From Stephanodiscus triporus (lineage: Eukaryota > Bacillariophyta > Thalassiosirophyceae > Thalassiosirales > Thalassiosiraceae), in contig JALLAZ010000282.1 of NCBI GenBank assembly GCA_036939755.1, forward strand, positions 1 to 17,644: a stretch of DNA of 17,644 bases. The letters run 5' to 3'. This document shows, piece after piece, positions 9,223 through 17,644 of the stretch (its first letter is position 1; every line of letters starts with the position of its first letter). A program made the translations under genes and the position numbers. The notes under the pieces were generated by a model. That model did not search any database. It was not told the DNA's origin and saw only the letters and a list, made by a program, of their open reading frames with translations.

Positions 9223-9558
9223 AATTGGGTTCCCCCTCTCAACTAAACTTATGATACTCCTACGCTCTGCTACCATGTAACACAGACCCCTCGCCCGATT
9301 GGGAGAGCCCCGGTCATTGCCCGAACCTATTTTCGATGTCAGGCCGCATCATACGGTATCGCGGGATTCTCCGGAGGAGAGAAGTTCTTCTCTCCCGTAG
9401 ATGTGCCCACACCGCCTTTCCTTGGTTGAAAAAAAAAAAAAACCTTCCATGCGCGCGTGTGGAAAGTAAAATAGTTCGACGCAACCAAGTTTGCCGTGGG
9501 GGGAGAGAGGTTGGGGGGAAGAGCGGAGGGAATTTGAGGAACAAATCGCAGGCCAGTC

Positions 9559-12500
9559 ATGGTATTTTTCGTGGTGGCGAACAGCGCCATCCCGGATGGC
9601 GGCGTTGACGGCGAGGAGGAAGAAGACGCATACTCCCACCTTTCGCCCAATGCGGCGTTCAAAAAATTCGACACGAACGGCAGCGGCGACATCGACGAGG
9701 ACGAGTTCTTTCACCTCCTGGAAGCCGTCGGCATGTCATCGAACAACGAGGAGTACCAGGAGCGCCTCTTCCGGAGGTACGCCAAAAAATCCGGATCGAC
9801 GAACGTGATAGACTACGGAGGCTTCAAGGTGGCGTGGCTGCTTTTGGGGAATCCCTTGCGGGAGCTGATTGAACGCGGCGTGAGAGACGTTCCGAAGTCT
9901 GCCACCCGCCTGCAGCTCGTTCGCCTCCTGGAGAAGACGATCGACAACGAAGAGCGTCTGGACGGCCTGGCGAGGGCCGAGGCGGATCGGTATCGCACGT
10001 TGTGTGATATGACGAATTTTAGGAGGGAGTATATCTGTAAGGCGAAGGATAGGGCGGGACTCGAGCTTGCGGCCGCGTTGGACGCCGCGGGTCAGGTCTA
10101 CGTGTTCGGGACGGGAGCTTATGGTCAATTTCGTGGCGTTCCGAAGAGGAACATGAGCACCTCCAGCTTTCGTCCGGAGGGGACGGCCCTGATTCAATCG
10201 CTTTGGGAGGATCGCGTGCGAGGAGATGGCAATGTTGCTAACCCTAACACGGCAGGAGTTTGGGGGCGTCGACCGCGGAAGGTGGCTCTGGCGGACGACG
10301 CAATATTCGCATTGACCGATAGCGGCATATTATCCTGGGGAGGAAAGTCTATTTGGCATGCCCATTCTATCGACCAACCCATACAAAGAGCCTCCGCTCA
10401 ACTCGCGCAGACAACCCCACGCAGCTCTGTATTGTTGATGAAGAGTGAATGCATGCACAAGAAACACATGACCGTCGTTCAGGAGGAGGCAGACGAGGAG
10501 AATGCCAGGTCGGCCTGGGACCTGGATAAGGTTGAACTAGTTCTCAAATATTACGGCTATTGGCCAGCGCATTTTGATGGAACCAACGATCTGGGACTGG
10601 TCCGAGATCATCTGGCAGCCAACGTTCAGAAAGATAGTTTATTTCAGAGCCTGCTTCTCCGTGGCAAGCCGTGTGAAAAGGGTGAGATAGGTCATTGTCC
10701 AGTCCACGAATCTTGACAAATATCAGTGCTGCGCACTCACAACAGATTGTGTCATTAGGATTGTCGAAGTTTGAAATGACGGAAATCCTAGCCCAAGACA
10801 TAAGGCTGGAAAAGGACGTTCTGGGCGAAAAAGGCCAGCAGCAGTTGTGTGACATGGAACACGAGATTGTAGATTTGATAAGGAGAAACGAAATCAAGCA
10901 AGCGGATTATCTTCGGTTGAAATTTGTAGAGATATGGTCTTCACTGTCAAAAGAACAGAAACTGCGAGCCAACATTGATGATCAAAGGAAGGAAGACGAA
11001 CGAAGAAGCAATCGGGATAGGCAAGAAAAAGACTATAAAAATTGGAATGCCAAGAGGACTGGCCTTGAACGTGCGTCTGTCACTGAACACAGCGGGTTAA
11101 TGGCTGGCGCAATCACTACTAGGGGGGCTGACATACAAACACCTCGTGGAGAATCGCAATGTTTAAATATTGTAGCCGGTGCGCATCATGCCGCGATCAT
11201 TGTGCAAGATGAAAGATCCCGCAGTCTCTATACTTGGGGTGTGAGTTCTCTGGGTAGACTTGGCCACGGCGAAAGTGAATTCGAAGATTGTAACTACCCG
11301 AGAATTGTTGAAGAGCTTAAAGGTACATCAATAATTGAAATCAGCTGCGGTCATTCGCACAGCGCTGCTGTATCAAAAAACGGTCATTTGTTCATGTGGG
11401 GTTCCGCTTCATCCGGAGAGCTCGGATTCGGGGGAGAGATATCTGACTACTTCTGCACAGCCCCGACAAGATTGCTCATCCCATGTTGCACTGTAGTTAA
11501 AGTTAGTTGTGGTGCTTCACACACAGCTTGTATCGGGAAGTCCGGCGAGATGTATGTTTGGGGTTCTTGCGATGGCGGAAGACTGGGGCTAGGGCGCGAT
11601 CAAATCGGTACACGATATACTCCAACTGTCGTGAACTCGCTCTGTCACGAAAAAGTAGTTGATGTTAGCTGTGGTACCTTTGTCAGTCTAGCCCTGACAG
11701 AATCTGAAAATGTAGGCACACATGGTCGAACGAGTGTGAAAAGATTGACAGGTGGTCGATTGTATGTTGCTGGTCCGAAAAATGTTTTAGGCGCTTCATT
11801 CCCTTCTTTTGGAGAGCTCGAGTGCATGAAGGCAAAACCAGCCGTGATCAAGAGCATTGCTGCTGGTTACTCTCATCAAGCGTTTGTGTCACAGTCTGGT
11901 GAGCTTTACTGTTGGGGCCACAATATACATGGATGCTGCGGTCAGCCTGAAACTGCAACTTTTATTTCAGAGCCAGCATTAGTTGAACAGTGAGTAAGAT
12001 TTTTCATCCAGGAAGTTTTTTGACACATTTTCGGTGTGACAACAATCTCAATTATCAATCACCCAAGACTCTACAAGGCTCCGAAAAACTTGGCGTTAGG
12101 AAAGTCTTGCCATCTCAGCACCTTGTATAAAGACACAACAGGCTTGTCTGCAAGTAACGCAGTCGATGGACACATAGATGGAAATGACACCTCATCTCTC
12201 GCACATACGCAGTTTCAAGCAAATCCATATTTTGAGGTTGATCTAGGATCCATGGCATACATCACAAATATTCGCGTGTGGAACCGAAGAAATGAATTGG
12301 ACGATTCGGCCCTGCCATTGGATGTATTCTCCAAACGATTATTTCCATGTTTTGTTATGATTTCTCAGTTTCCTGCACGAGACAATTTGCAAGGTAAAGA
12401 AGGACTCGCCTCATTCATGTCCCAGAGTGTGGCACACATCCGTTTTTCAGAAGACACGCGACTAAGCAATTGGAATGTTCCAAAGTATACAGTTGGACGA

Positions 12501-13079
12501 TATGTGAGATTACAACTGGAGGGCTCAAATTTTCTCCATTTCGCTCAAATGGAAGTGTTCGGCCATCAGGTAAGCCGTGGCCCAATAAGTTCTTGTTCCG
12601 CTGGCAAGTTTGTGACAGCAGCCGTGGTTGGCTGTATTGATAGGGATGGGATGAAGGCTGCTTACAAACGTGCGGTATTCGCAGACTGGTAAGATCATAT
12701 ATGACTTGACTACTGTTAAGCAATGGTCGACCAAACTCATGAGTTTTTCGTGAACTTCAGGTACAATGCAGAGATACTTCGGCAATTCAGCGCTTATGCC
12801 AACGAGTGCAGTGAGCACAATTCTTTCAATTACAAAACGAAGTGTATGCTGTGCGTTGGCAACAAAGAGTGTGAAATTTGTTCTCTCATGTCAAAATTTA
12901 GAAGTGAAGTTCAGGATATTGTAAAGGGCAATCATCCCTATCGACTGGGAGATATTGAAGCTCATTTACTGAATGCTATGAATATTGAACGCCCCTACAT
13001 TGACCATAAAAATGTGACTGATTCTTCTGATCACGAAAGCAAGGAAGAAGGGAGCCTCTTACGACAAAAATCAAACTAA
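9559..13079 (+). CDS. EF-hand, RCC1 propeller and F5/8C (discoidin-type) domain protein
   Basis: Four exons, 9559-10681, 10759-11989, 12068-12688 and 12761-13079, give 1097 residues. A canonical EF-hand loop [12 protein letters not shown] is at 38-49; a second EF-like segment (around 77-89, NVIDYGGF) lacks the position-1 Asp and position-12 Glu. Two RCC1-type blades lie at ~172-190 ([12 protein letters not shown]) and ~244-270, then a ~240-residue, largely charged helical insertion, then five clear blades at ~510-780 with repeated SCGxxHxxxxxxxGxxYxWG patterns: seven blades in total. Residues ~790-953 form an F5/8C or fucolectin-like domain ([34 protein letters not shown]). A CxxCx5CxxC motif follows at 1020-1032. 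RCC1 propellers act as exchange factors or protein scaffolds; F5/8C domains bind sugars or lipids. No signal peptide is seen, so a cytosolic Ca2+-regulated scaffold is inferred. The A-run and ATG context at 9559 support this start only weakly. Confidence 0.85.
10682..10758 (+). other. Intron 1 of the RCC1 gene
   Basis: Donor AAAAGG|GTGAGA and acceptor TGTGTCATTAG|GATT give a 77-nt phase-1 intron; the join reads [11 protein letters not shown]. An earlier CAG at 10726 would break frame, so the TTAG at 10758 is chosen. Confidence 0.75.
11990..12067 (+). other. Intron 2 of the RCC1 gene
   Basis: Donor GAACA|GTGAGT and acceptor ATCACCCAAG|ACTC give a 78-nt phase-2 intron that joins ALVEQ to [12 protein letters not shown], leading straight into the F5/8C domain. 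Without splicing the frame stops at 11991-11993. Confidence 0.75.
12689..12760 (+). other. Intron 3 of the RCC1 gene
   Basis: Donor GACTG|GTAAGA and acceptor GAACTTCAG|GTAC give a 72-nt phase-2 intron; the join restores TGG (Trp) in [13 protein letters not shown]. Unspliced, the frame stops directly after the donor. Confidence 0.85.
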
Positions 13080-13231
13080 AATAAATATTTTCATTCTACA
13101 ACTGATGCGTGCCTATCGGCATCTAATTACGACTCTGCCTGTTGAGGATAGGAGGGTGGGGGGGAATTCTCATAAACTTCACACTTTAAATTTTCGCAAC
13201 CATTACGATGTAGGTCAGCAAACACATCTAT
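13080..13231. other. Short convergent 3' spacer
   Basis: Only 152 nt separate the stop codons of the RCC1 gene and GNAT copy 2. AATAAATATTTT (near 13080) directly after the RCC1 stop may act in 3'-end formation. The two 3' UTRs probably overlap as antisense transcripts. Confidence 0.5.
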
Positions 13232-14821
13232 TTACATCAGATCTTGCGGTGTGCTTCTTTGCTCCTCCTTCTCCTGCCATTCTTTCCATTTTGGCAAATA
13301 GATTTCCTTGCAATCCTCCCAAGGTGTGCTACTCGGACGACGCAAACTAACCTCAACGATCCCCTCACTCTTTATACATTGATGCTGTTGGCAATGTAAA
13401 GAAAACCAACGTGCAAATTTGTAATAATCAGCGGTATGATAATCTATCATCATCTCTTCCCCACTGCTGTTACTTTTCTCCCTGGTGTCAGAACCAACAT
13501 CGCCGTCGCCGCAAGTAGCATTCTTGAATCGAAATGCATTCTGATAAAAGTCTTCAATGTACCCAAGTGGAATGTTGACGTCCATTTCAACAGTATTAGA
13601 ACTGAGAATGCAGTCATCGATGATTCCATTGTTTTTTTTCTTCTCAAAAAACCATGAACAGTAACGCATCATCAGCTCTCTCTTGGATCTCATTGGGTCG
13701 AAGTTACTGCTGTCATCTTTGTTGCAGTGGTCCATCCTCGCCAATTCATCATTGGATAATGGGAGATACACCAGCAAGACAATGTCGTGAAACGACGCAT
13801 TCACACCATCCTCCTTTGATAACGGCGGCTGTGAGTACGGAAATTTGACGAGTCGATAACCCAAACTGTAGAGAGACTTGTGGCGTATCAAGCATTGCGT
13901 CGGCGTAATGTCTCCCGCGGCGGGAGTATTTGTTTCTGCGAATATGGCACGTAATGACCGGTAGGATGATTTTGATGCGCCATCAACATCACCATCACCG
14001 CTATATTTATTTGCCAACATCTCCATTCGAACCAATGCCTCTTCGTGAAGCAACTTGGAAAGTCCACATCCGCGATATTCATCATGAAGGACGACGTACG
14101 ATAGAAGACCCACGCGAGATTGATTGTAGTAATTGATTGCCGCTCCTCCGAGTATTTTTATTTTCCCTTCGTCACAGTTATCTTGAATCATGAGGATGAC
14201 ATCCAACAGCATGGTTCCTCCTGCCAGTCGTTGCCGTTGTTCTTGTGACTGTCGTGCGTGCATTTGCATGCGAAAGCATTGCATCCAATCGTTGATATCC
14301 TCCCTTTCCTCGTCGAGGGGGAATGTTGAAACCATGAGTTCGTCGTAGAATTGTCGCAGGAGGGAAAAACATTTCGGGTCGATTGAGGATGTCGATGAAA
14401 CGTCATTATTCATTTCTTCTTCCATGGACATGAAGCGATGGGGGATGGATGACGTGACCGTCAGTGAGTTGACTAAACTTGATAGTTTGGTAAGTTTATG
14501 TTTCTTTACCACCAGGTGCGGCTGGTGGTGATGGTCAGTGGCTTTGGCGGCTGTGGAAGATTTCGTCTTGTTCTTACCCCAGCCCAGCGCCTTCTCCATG
14601 GTGAGATGAAACTGTTGCTTCTTCTCTTTCATAAACTGCTGCATCAACTTGGGGGTGATCAGTGCTGGGTAGGCACCCGAGGTGGTGGATGAGGAGACGG
14701 AGAGAGCGACGGTGGATGCCACGGTTGCAGACGTCGACGACGACGAGATCTGTAATATTCCCTTTCTAGCCGTGGAAGGAGACAAGGCAGCGTTCGCTGC
14801 CAGCGGTGCCATCGAGTCCAT
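13232..14821 (-). CDS. GNAT-family acetyltransferase-like protein (copy 2), altered CoA loop
   Basis: This 529-residue ORF aligns with the protein at 7231-8649 along its whole C-terminal ~400 residues: VVLHDEYRGCGLSKLLHEEAL (trimmed here: R250 to S255 is RGCGLS), LRAIFAETNTPAAGD, KRELMMRYCSWFF, MMIDYHT and the Trp/Glu-rich tail. The last position of the R-x-x-G-x-G/A loop is Ser instead of Gly, so CoA binding may be weaker, though small residues can be tolerated. It lacks the ~45-residue charged insert that copy 1 carries before the central strands. The N-terminal ~125 residues are Ser/Ala/Thr-rich then Lys-rich, absent from copy 1; they could be a targeting region, but no clear signal is seen. 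It is convergent with the RCC1 gene and divergent from the membrane-protein gene. The acceptor substrate is unknown. Confidence 0.8.
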   Translation of the reverse strand: MDSMAPLAANAALSPSTARKGILQISSSSTSATVASTVALSVSSSTTSGAYPALITPKLMQQFMKEKKQQFHLTMEKALGWGKNKTKSSTAAKATDHHHQPHLVVKKHKLTKLSSLVNSLTVTSSIPHRFMSMEEEMNNDVSSTSSIDPKCFSLLRQFYDELMVSTFPLDEEREDINDWMQCFRMQMHARQSQEQRQRLAGGTMLLDVILMIQDNCDEGKIKILGGAAINYYNQSRVGLLSYVVLHDEYRGCGLSKLLHEEALVRMEMLANKYSGDGDVDGASKSSYRSLRAIFAETNTPAAGDITPTQCLIRHKSLYSLGYRLVKFPYSQPPLSKEDGVNASFHDIVLLVYLPLSNDELARMDHCNKDDSSNFDPMRSKRELMMRYCSWFFEKKKNNGIIDDCILSSNTVEMDVNIPLGYIEDFYQNAFRFKNATCGDGDVGSDTREKSNSSGEEMMIDYHTADYYKFARWFSLHCQQHQCIKSEGIVEVSLRRPSSTPWEDCKEIYLPKWKEWQEKEEQRSTPQDLM

Positions 14822-15103
14822 ACTGAGACTTTTCTGTTGTTGGCGGAAGTATGCGTAAAGCTATGGGATGGGGTCCGATTTCCGTCTCTTCTTGGCGTGG
14901 GGCAGAGAGGAAGGACACAGTGTGTTTCGTTGTTGCGAACGCGCGGAATCAGAATATTCACGGATCCTACATGAGTAGGAGTCCTATATAAAAATTTGCT
15001 CTGGAAGCCGGGCTGGGAGTGTACGTATCTTCTCGGGGGGGGGGGCGGGGGTCCAGCTCCATTTTGGTTTTTCTGTCTACTATTCCTACGTATAAAAATG
15101 TAA

Positions 15104-15149
15104 CTTTTTTCTTTTTCCTGAAAAAAGAGGAAATTGGGGGCCAGCCCCC
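15104..15149. repeat. Two adjacent inverted repeats
   Basis: CTTTTTTC (15104-15111) pairs with GAAAAAAG (15120-15127) across an 8-nt loop, and GGGGGC (15136-15141) pairs with GCCCCC (15144-15149) across a 2-nt loop. The second loop is too tight for a free hairpin, so it would open by one pair. Possibly the trace of a small element or a structured UTR; function unknown. Confidence 0.55.
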
Positions 15150-15211
15150 TTAAAATCCCTCAACACGTACATACTACGATACATAGCCCCAAAACCAAAA
15201 CGAATGTGCAC

Positions 15212-15239
15212 GAGATGATGACATCATGTCAATCATCTC
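15212..15239. promoter_or_regulatory. 28-nt near-perfect dyad with a TGACATCA core
   Basis: The 13-nt arm GAGATGATGACAT is mirrored by ATGTC-A-ATCATCTC around a central C, with one unpaired A. The middle contains TGACATCA, one base from the bZIP/CRE consensus TGACGTCA. It lies 285 nt before the ATG at 15524. A dimeric transcription factor site is a plausible inference. Confidence 0.5.
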
Positions 15240-15523
15240 CCTGGAAGTAGTCAACACTCCGGCGGGTTCGAGTTGTTCATGACCCATATGATTCTACCTC
15301 ATCAGCATGGTTGCGCAGCACGTGCCGATCTCTCTTGGCATTAAATAAATAATAAATTACAGGTGTTCCGGTTCCGGTCACGCGATTGTCTAGCAACTCA
15401 AATAGCTGCATTGGCCCTTCCCTACCTCCTGCTTACCTTATGGGGAGGACGAATGACAAGTTAATTCATCAAATTAATCGACGCTCTCTGGTTGTTATTG
15501 CTTCAGAGATTAGACATTAGGCA

Positions 15524-16279
15524 ATGGGTAATACTCTACCAATCTCTGCAACACCAACGCCCTCTGCTTCGCGGGCAGTGATTATCATGGTTCCACAATC
15601 TTTTCGGACCTACCTGAAAGAGCCGTGGCGTCGACCTGTGGGGAAGCTTCAATTAGTCGGAACGAGAGACGAATTACCCGCTGCCCTCAACGGTGTGGTC
15701 TCAATTGAAACTTACATCGAAATGATGTCTTCTGTTGACTCACGGGCATCCAATTATAGAGGTGGGACCCTGTATTCATTTTCACTCACCCTTTTCCCGA
15801 GAATAAGATTATCAACCGACTAAACGTTTATGCTTTATGTTCACTGCCATCTTGCAGGCGGTTTGGTAACAATTGCAGCTGCGCTGTTTCAAGCATGTTG
15901 TCTGTTGGTCATAATTCTTGGGTTCTTTGTCTCAAAGTTCCTGGTCAGTGGCTTCTTCCATCCGATTACCCTTGCCGTCTTTGCGGCGGCGGAATTCTGT
16001 GTTCTCTATTATTCAGGACGGCTTTACAGAGGGGAAGAAAGGAAATTAACCCAGGATCTCCTCGCTCTATTTCATCCTTGGAGGCAAGAGTATGGGATTA
16101 CAGCCAAAATAAGGAAGATGACTGGCCAAATTGCGGTTGAAAGAGGAGGAGGGCTGGTAACAGCCACGTACTTTTGTCTCGTGCTAGAAAAGACCATGTC
16201 AGCTAATGATAACGACACAGTGAGCCTGTCAGCACAAACCGAAACAGACATGGGAAGCGACATAGATTCTCAGGTGTGA
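15524..16279 (+). CDS. Small two-pass membrane protein of unknown function
   Basis: Exons 15524-15761 and 15858-16279 give 219 residues. The first ~80 residues are soluble, starting MGNTLPIS (a Gly at position 2 allows, but does not prove, N-myristoylation). Two hydrophobic segments lie at ~82-104 (VTIAAALFQACCLLVIILGF) and ~113-131 (PITLAVFAAAEFCVLYYSG), followed by a basic stretch RLYRGEERK and a Ser/Asp-rich tail. No family was recognised. The tail ends DIDSQ|GTGTGA, so a weak donor at the stop leaves open a further exon. A location in an internal or plasma membrane with a long cytosolic tail is inferred from the basic residues after the second segment. Confidence 0.65.
15762..15857 (+). 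other. Intron of the two-pass membrane protein gene
   Basis: Donor TAGAG|GTGGGA and acceptor CCATCTTGCAG|GCGG give a 96-nt phase-1 intron; the join reads SNYRG-GLVTIAAAL. The unspliced frame stops at 15823. Confidence 0.8.
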
Positions 16280-16894
16280 AGTGGATATATGCAGTGTGGT
16301 AACACAAGCCTGGAAAGGACAGGGAATTTCATGTGAACTAATAGAAAAAAGGAAAACACATCTGCCACTGGGACTCTGGAATAGCATAATGCACTACCGA
16401 AAGGGCACAGTGGGGTTGAAGATCATTCACAGTTTTGTGTTTTGAATGCGTGTCGTTTCCTCTATCAGGTACGATTCATTGCTGCAACATCTTGATTTAG
16501 CGAAATGGTAGCTCGTCACATTAGAAGTTTGCCCCCCTGCTATGTAGGAGTTGGATGTAATAGATGAACAATATTATTTCTCACAAGAACAAAATCAAGC
16601 GAATGATCAATTTTCGTTTTATTCTATTATTCTGCCTCTTTGTACACTGTGTACATCTCAATGATTTCGCGAATTTTCAATTCCTTCCTGAACTTACTTA
16701 TTCTAACCGTCTTCGGTGTGTACGATTTTGACGGAAGTTGCAACGCACTCCCTCCATTGCGTTTCCCCGCCATCTAGAGAAGCACCGCCCTCGATCGCGC
16801 CGCCTTTTCCTGTACCGATCTTTCACAGCATTCAATAGCGCACCCCCCCCCCCCGCCGACGCCACCGCTTTCGTCGTCGCCTCCGCCGCAGCCT
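16280..16894. other. Convergent 3' intergenic region
   Basis: These 615 nt lie between the membrane-protein stop and the RbfA stop. The left part is AT-rich and without coding signal. The right part (16741-16894) is C-rich on this strand with a 14-C run (16842-16855) and CCGCCG repeats; the reverse strand shows only low-complexity Gly/Ala/Arg frames. A donor-like GGAG|GTGAAG on the reverse strand near the RbfA stop leaves open a 3' exon here. Confidence 0.45.
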
Positions 16895-17554
16895 TCACCT
16901 CCGCCGCCTGACATGCTCGGCCGCAACAAATATGATTTTGGGCGGGTGATATGCGCGCAGCCTCGCGTGGACCAAGCCTTGTATCTTCCCGCCCCGCTCA
17001 TCAAGTATTTGCTGCATCCTTATTATTAGCTGTTGTATCTTCGAGTCGGGAATTGTGTGCAAGTCAAGACTGCGCGGAAGACACCAGAACGCCCTCGCTT
17101 GTTTCAAATCCGCCGATACCTCCACCCCCAACACCTCAATGCACTGCCCTCCCACGGAAAACGTCGACTGCCTCGAGGAGTAATGGGCGAGCGCATCTAT
17201 AAGCGCTGACTCCATTCGGGTGGCTTCCTGAATCTGGGCGATGGATTGCCTCTTATGCCCATGTGCGTCGACAGGGTCATCTTCGAAGAGGGGTCGACTT
17301 GCGCGGGCGATGATATCTTGCGTATGATTATGAAGTTGGGTGATCCCCACGGATTTTATCGCCTCGAGCTTTATGTTTCTTTTGGGTGGTGGTGGCGTTG
17401 ATGCATGTATTTCGCGACGCGATCGTATATCATGTTGCTCCTCTTCTGGCAGCGACGGCGAAGGTAATGTCGACAATGAGGCGCCTACTGACTTTGCAGC
17501 GCCAACTGCCTTACGCGATGATAACGATAGCCTCGTAATCGCTGAAGACATCAT
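16895..17554 (-). CDS. rbfA: RbfA-family ribosome-binding factor, probably organellar
   Basis: This 219-residue ORF carries an RbfA-type KH-like core: RMESALIDALAHYS, then IEVLGVEVSADLKQARAFW (about residues 138-156), a helix KIQQLIIRMQQILDERGGKI and LVHARLRAYHPPKIIFV near the end. RbfA binds the small ribosomal subunit and helps mature the 3' and 5' ends of its rRNA. Bacterial RbfA is about 130 residues; the extra ~85 N-terminal residues begin MMSSAITRLSLSSRKAVGAA, rich in Ser and Arg with no acidic residue, as expected of a mitochondrial presequence. A plastid target cannot be excluded, although the diatom plastid ASAFAP-type motif is not seen. It ends in a basic RRRR tail. Upstream of the start only ~90 nt are in view. 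Confidence 0.75.
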   Translation of the reverse strand: MMSSAITRLSLSSRKAVGAAKSVGASLSTLPSPSLPEEEQHDIRSRREIHASTPPPPKRNIKLEAIKSVGITQLHNHTQDIIARASRPLFEDDPVDAHGHKRQSIAQIQEATRMESALIDALAHYSSRQSTFSVGGQCIEVLGVEVSADLKQARAFWCLPRSLDLHTIPDSKIQQLIIRMQQILDERGGKIQGLVHARLRAYHPPKIIFVAAEHVRRRR

Positions 17555-17644
17555 GTTCTCTAGTTCTCTTAGATTCTTTTCGTCGAGACCAGAGTGTACG
17601 AGTTTAACCCCTATTGTGCGCCGGGTACTTTTCTAACACTTTTT
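17555..17644 (-). promoter_or_regulatory. 5' flank of the RbfA-type gene
   Basis: Only 90 nt are available upstream of the reverse-strand ATG. The stretch is AT-moderate and has no recognised motif. Confidence 0.3.

Larger units (their letters stand above)
8650..9558. promoter_or_regulatory. Divergent intergenic region between GNAT copy 1 and the RCC1 gene
   Basis: These 909 nt separate two divergent starts, so both promoters should lie here. Visible features are a T-run in a C-rich context (8771-8779), an 11-nt-period repeat (8972-9004), a small ORF (9088-9222) and an A-run (9430-9441) close to the RCC1 gene. No clear TATA box or known motif could be assigned. Confidence 0.5.
14822..15523. 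promoter_or_regulatory. Divergent intergenic region between GNAT copy 2 and the membrane-protein gene
   Basis: These 702 nt hold the presumed promoters of both flanking genes. They contain a G-run followed by GCGGGGG (15037-15052), two adjacent small inverted repeats (15104-15149), a 28-nt dyad (15212-15239) and an AT-rich TTAAATAAATAATAAATTACAG stretch (15340s-15360) that could be a TATA-like element or a 5' UTR splice acceptor. No coding sequence is seen. Confidence 0.5.

Noticed and set aside
9336..9808. Overlapping frames on both strands around the start of the RCC1 gene
   Set aside because: The frame from 9559 contains a canonical EF-hand and continues into RCC1 blades; the others read through the A-run or oppose it.
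15255..15290. GGTTCGAGTTG sequence resembling a tRNA T-loop
   Set aside because: The flanking bases do not form a T stem, and no D arm, anticodon arm or acceptor stem is found upstream.
14822..15523. Possible transposon ends around the G-run and inverted repeats
   Set aside because: No transposase, no long terminal inverted repeats and no target-site duplication could be found.
1..17644. CRISPR arrays, operons or phage genes
   Set aside because: No regularly spaced repeats with unique spacers are present, and the intron-containing genes show that this is eukaryotic nuclear DNA.

Overview
The window looks like nuclear DNA of a photosynthetic stramenopile, most likely a diatom. This is inferred from short GT-AG introns (51-186 nt), moderate GC, compact spacing, and composite proteins joining PDZ, RGS, DENN, EF-hand, RCC1 and discoidin-type domains. 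No prokaryotic signals (operons, Shine-Dalgarno sites), no tRNA or rRNA genes, no CRISPR array and no intact transposon were seen. The species cannot be named from the sequence alone.

The genes alternate strand strictly. (1) 407-1939 (+): a low-complexity protein rich in homopeptide tracts, either its own gene or the first exon of the next. (2) 2088-6848 (+): a large signalling protein with a PDZ domain, two RGS-like domains and a DENN module. (3) 7231-8649 (-): a GNAT-fold acetyltransferase. (4) 9559-13079 (+): a four-exon protein with an EF-hand, a seven-bladed RCC1 propeller split by a helical insertion, an F5/8C (discoidin/fucolectin) domain and a C-terminal Cys4 motif. (5) 13232-14821 (-): a paralogue of the GNAT gene. 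(6) 15524-16279 (+): a small two-exon protein with two membrane segments. (7) 16895-17554 (-): an RbfA-type ribosome-binding factor with an organelle-type N-terminus. Convergent ends are 382, 152 and 615 nt apart. Divergent starts share promoter regions of 909 and 702 nt.

The most interesting material is the PDZ-RGS-RGS-DENN protein, which would couple heterotrimeric G-protein signalling to Rab exchange, and the EF-hand/RCC1/F5-8C protein. Also worth attention are the GNAT pair around the RCC1 gene, with unevenly conserved DNA islands and a changed CoA loop in one copy, and several non-coding structures: a 28-nt dyad at 15212-15239, an 11-nt-period repeat at 8972-9004, and a copy of a C-terminal coding segment just past the stop of gene 3.

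Exon models were built by hand from splice consensus and phase. All introns of the RCC1 gene and the single intron of the membrane gene join in frame. In the PDZ-RGS-DENN locus two junctions (near 1865-2088 and 4803-4859) are unresolved, because the best-looking acceptor does not keep frame.
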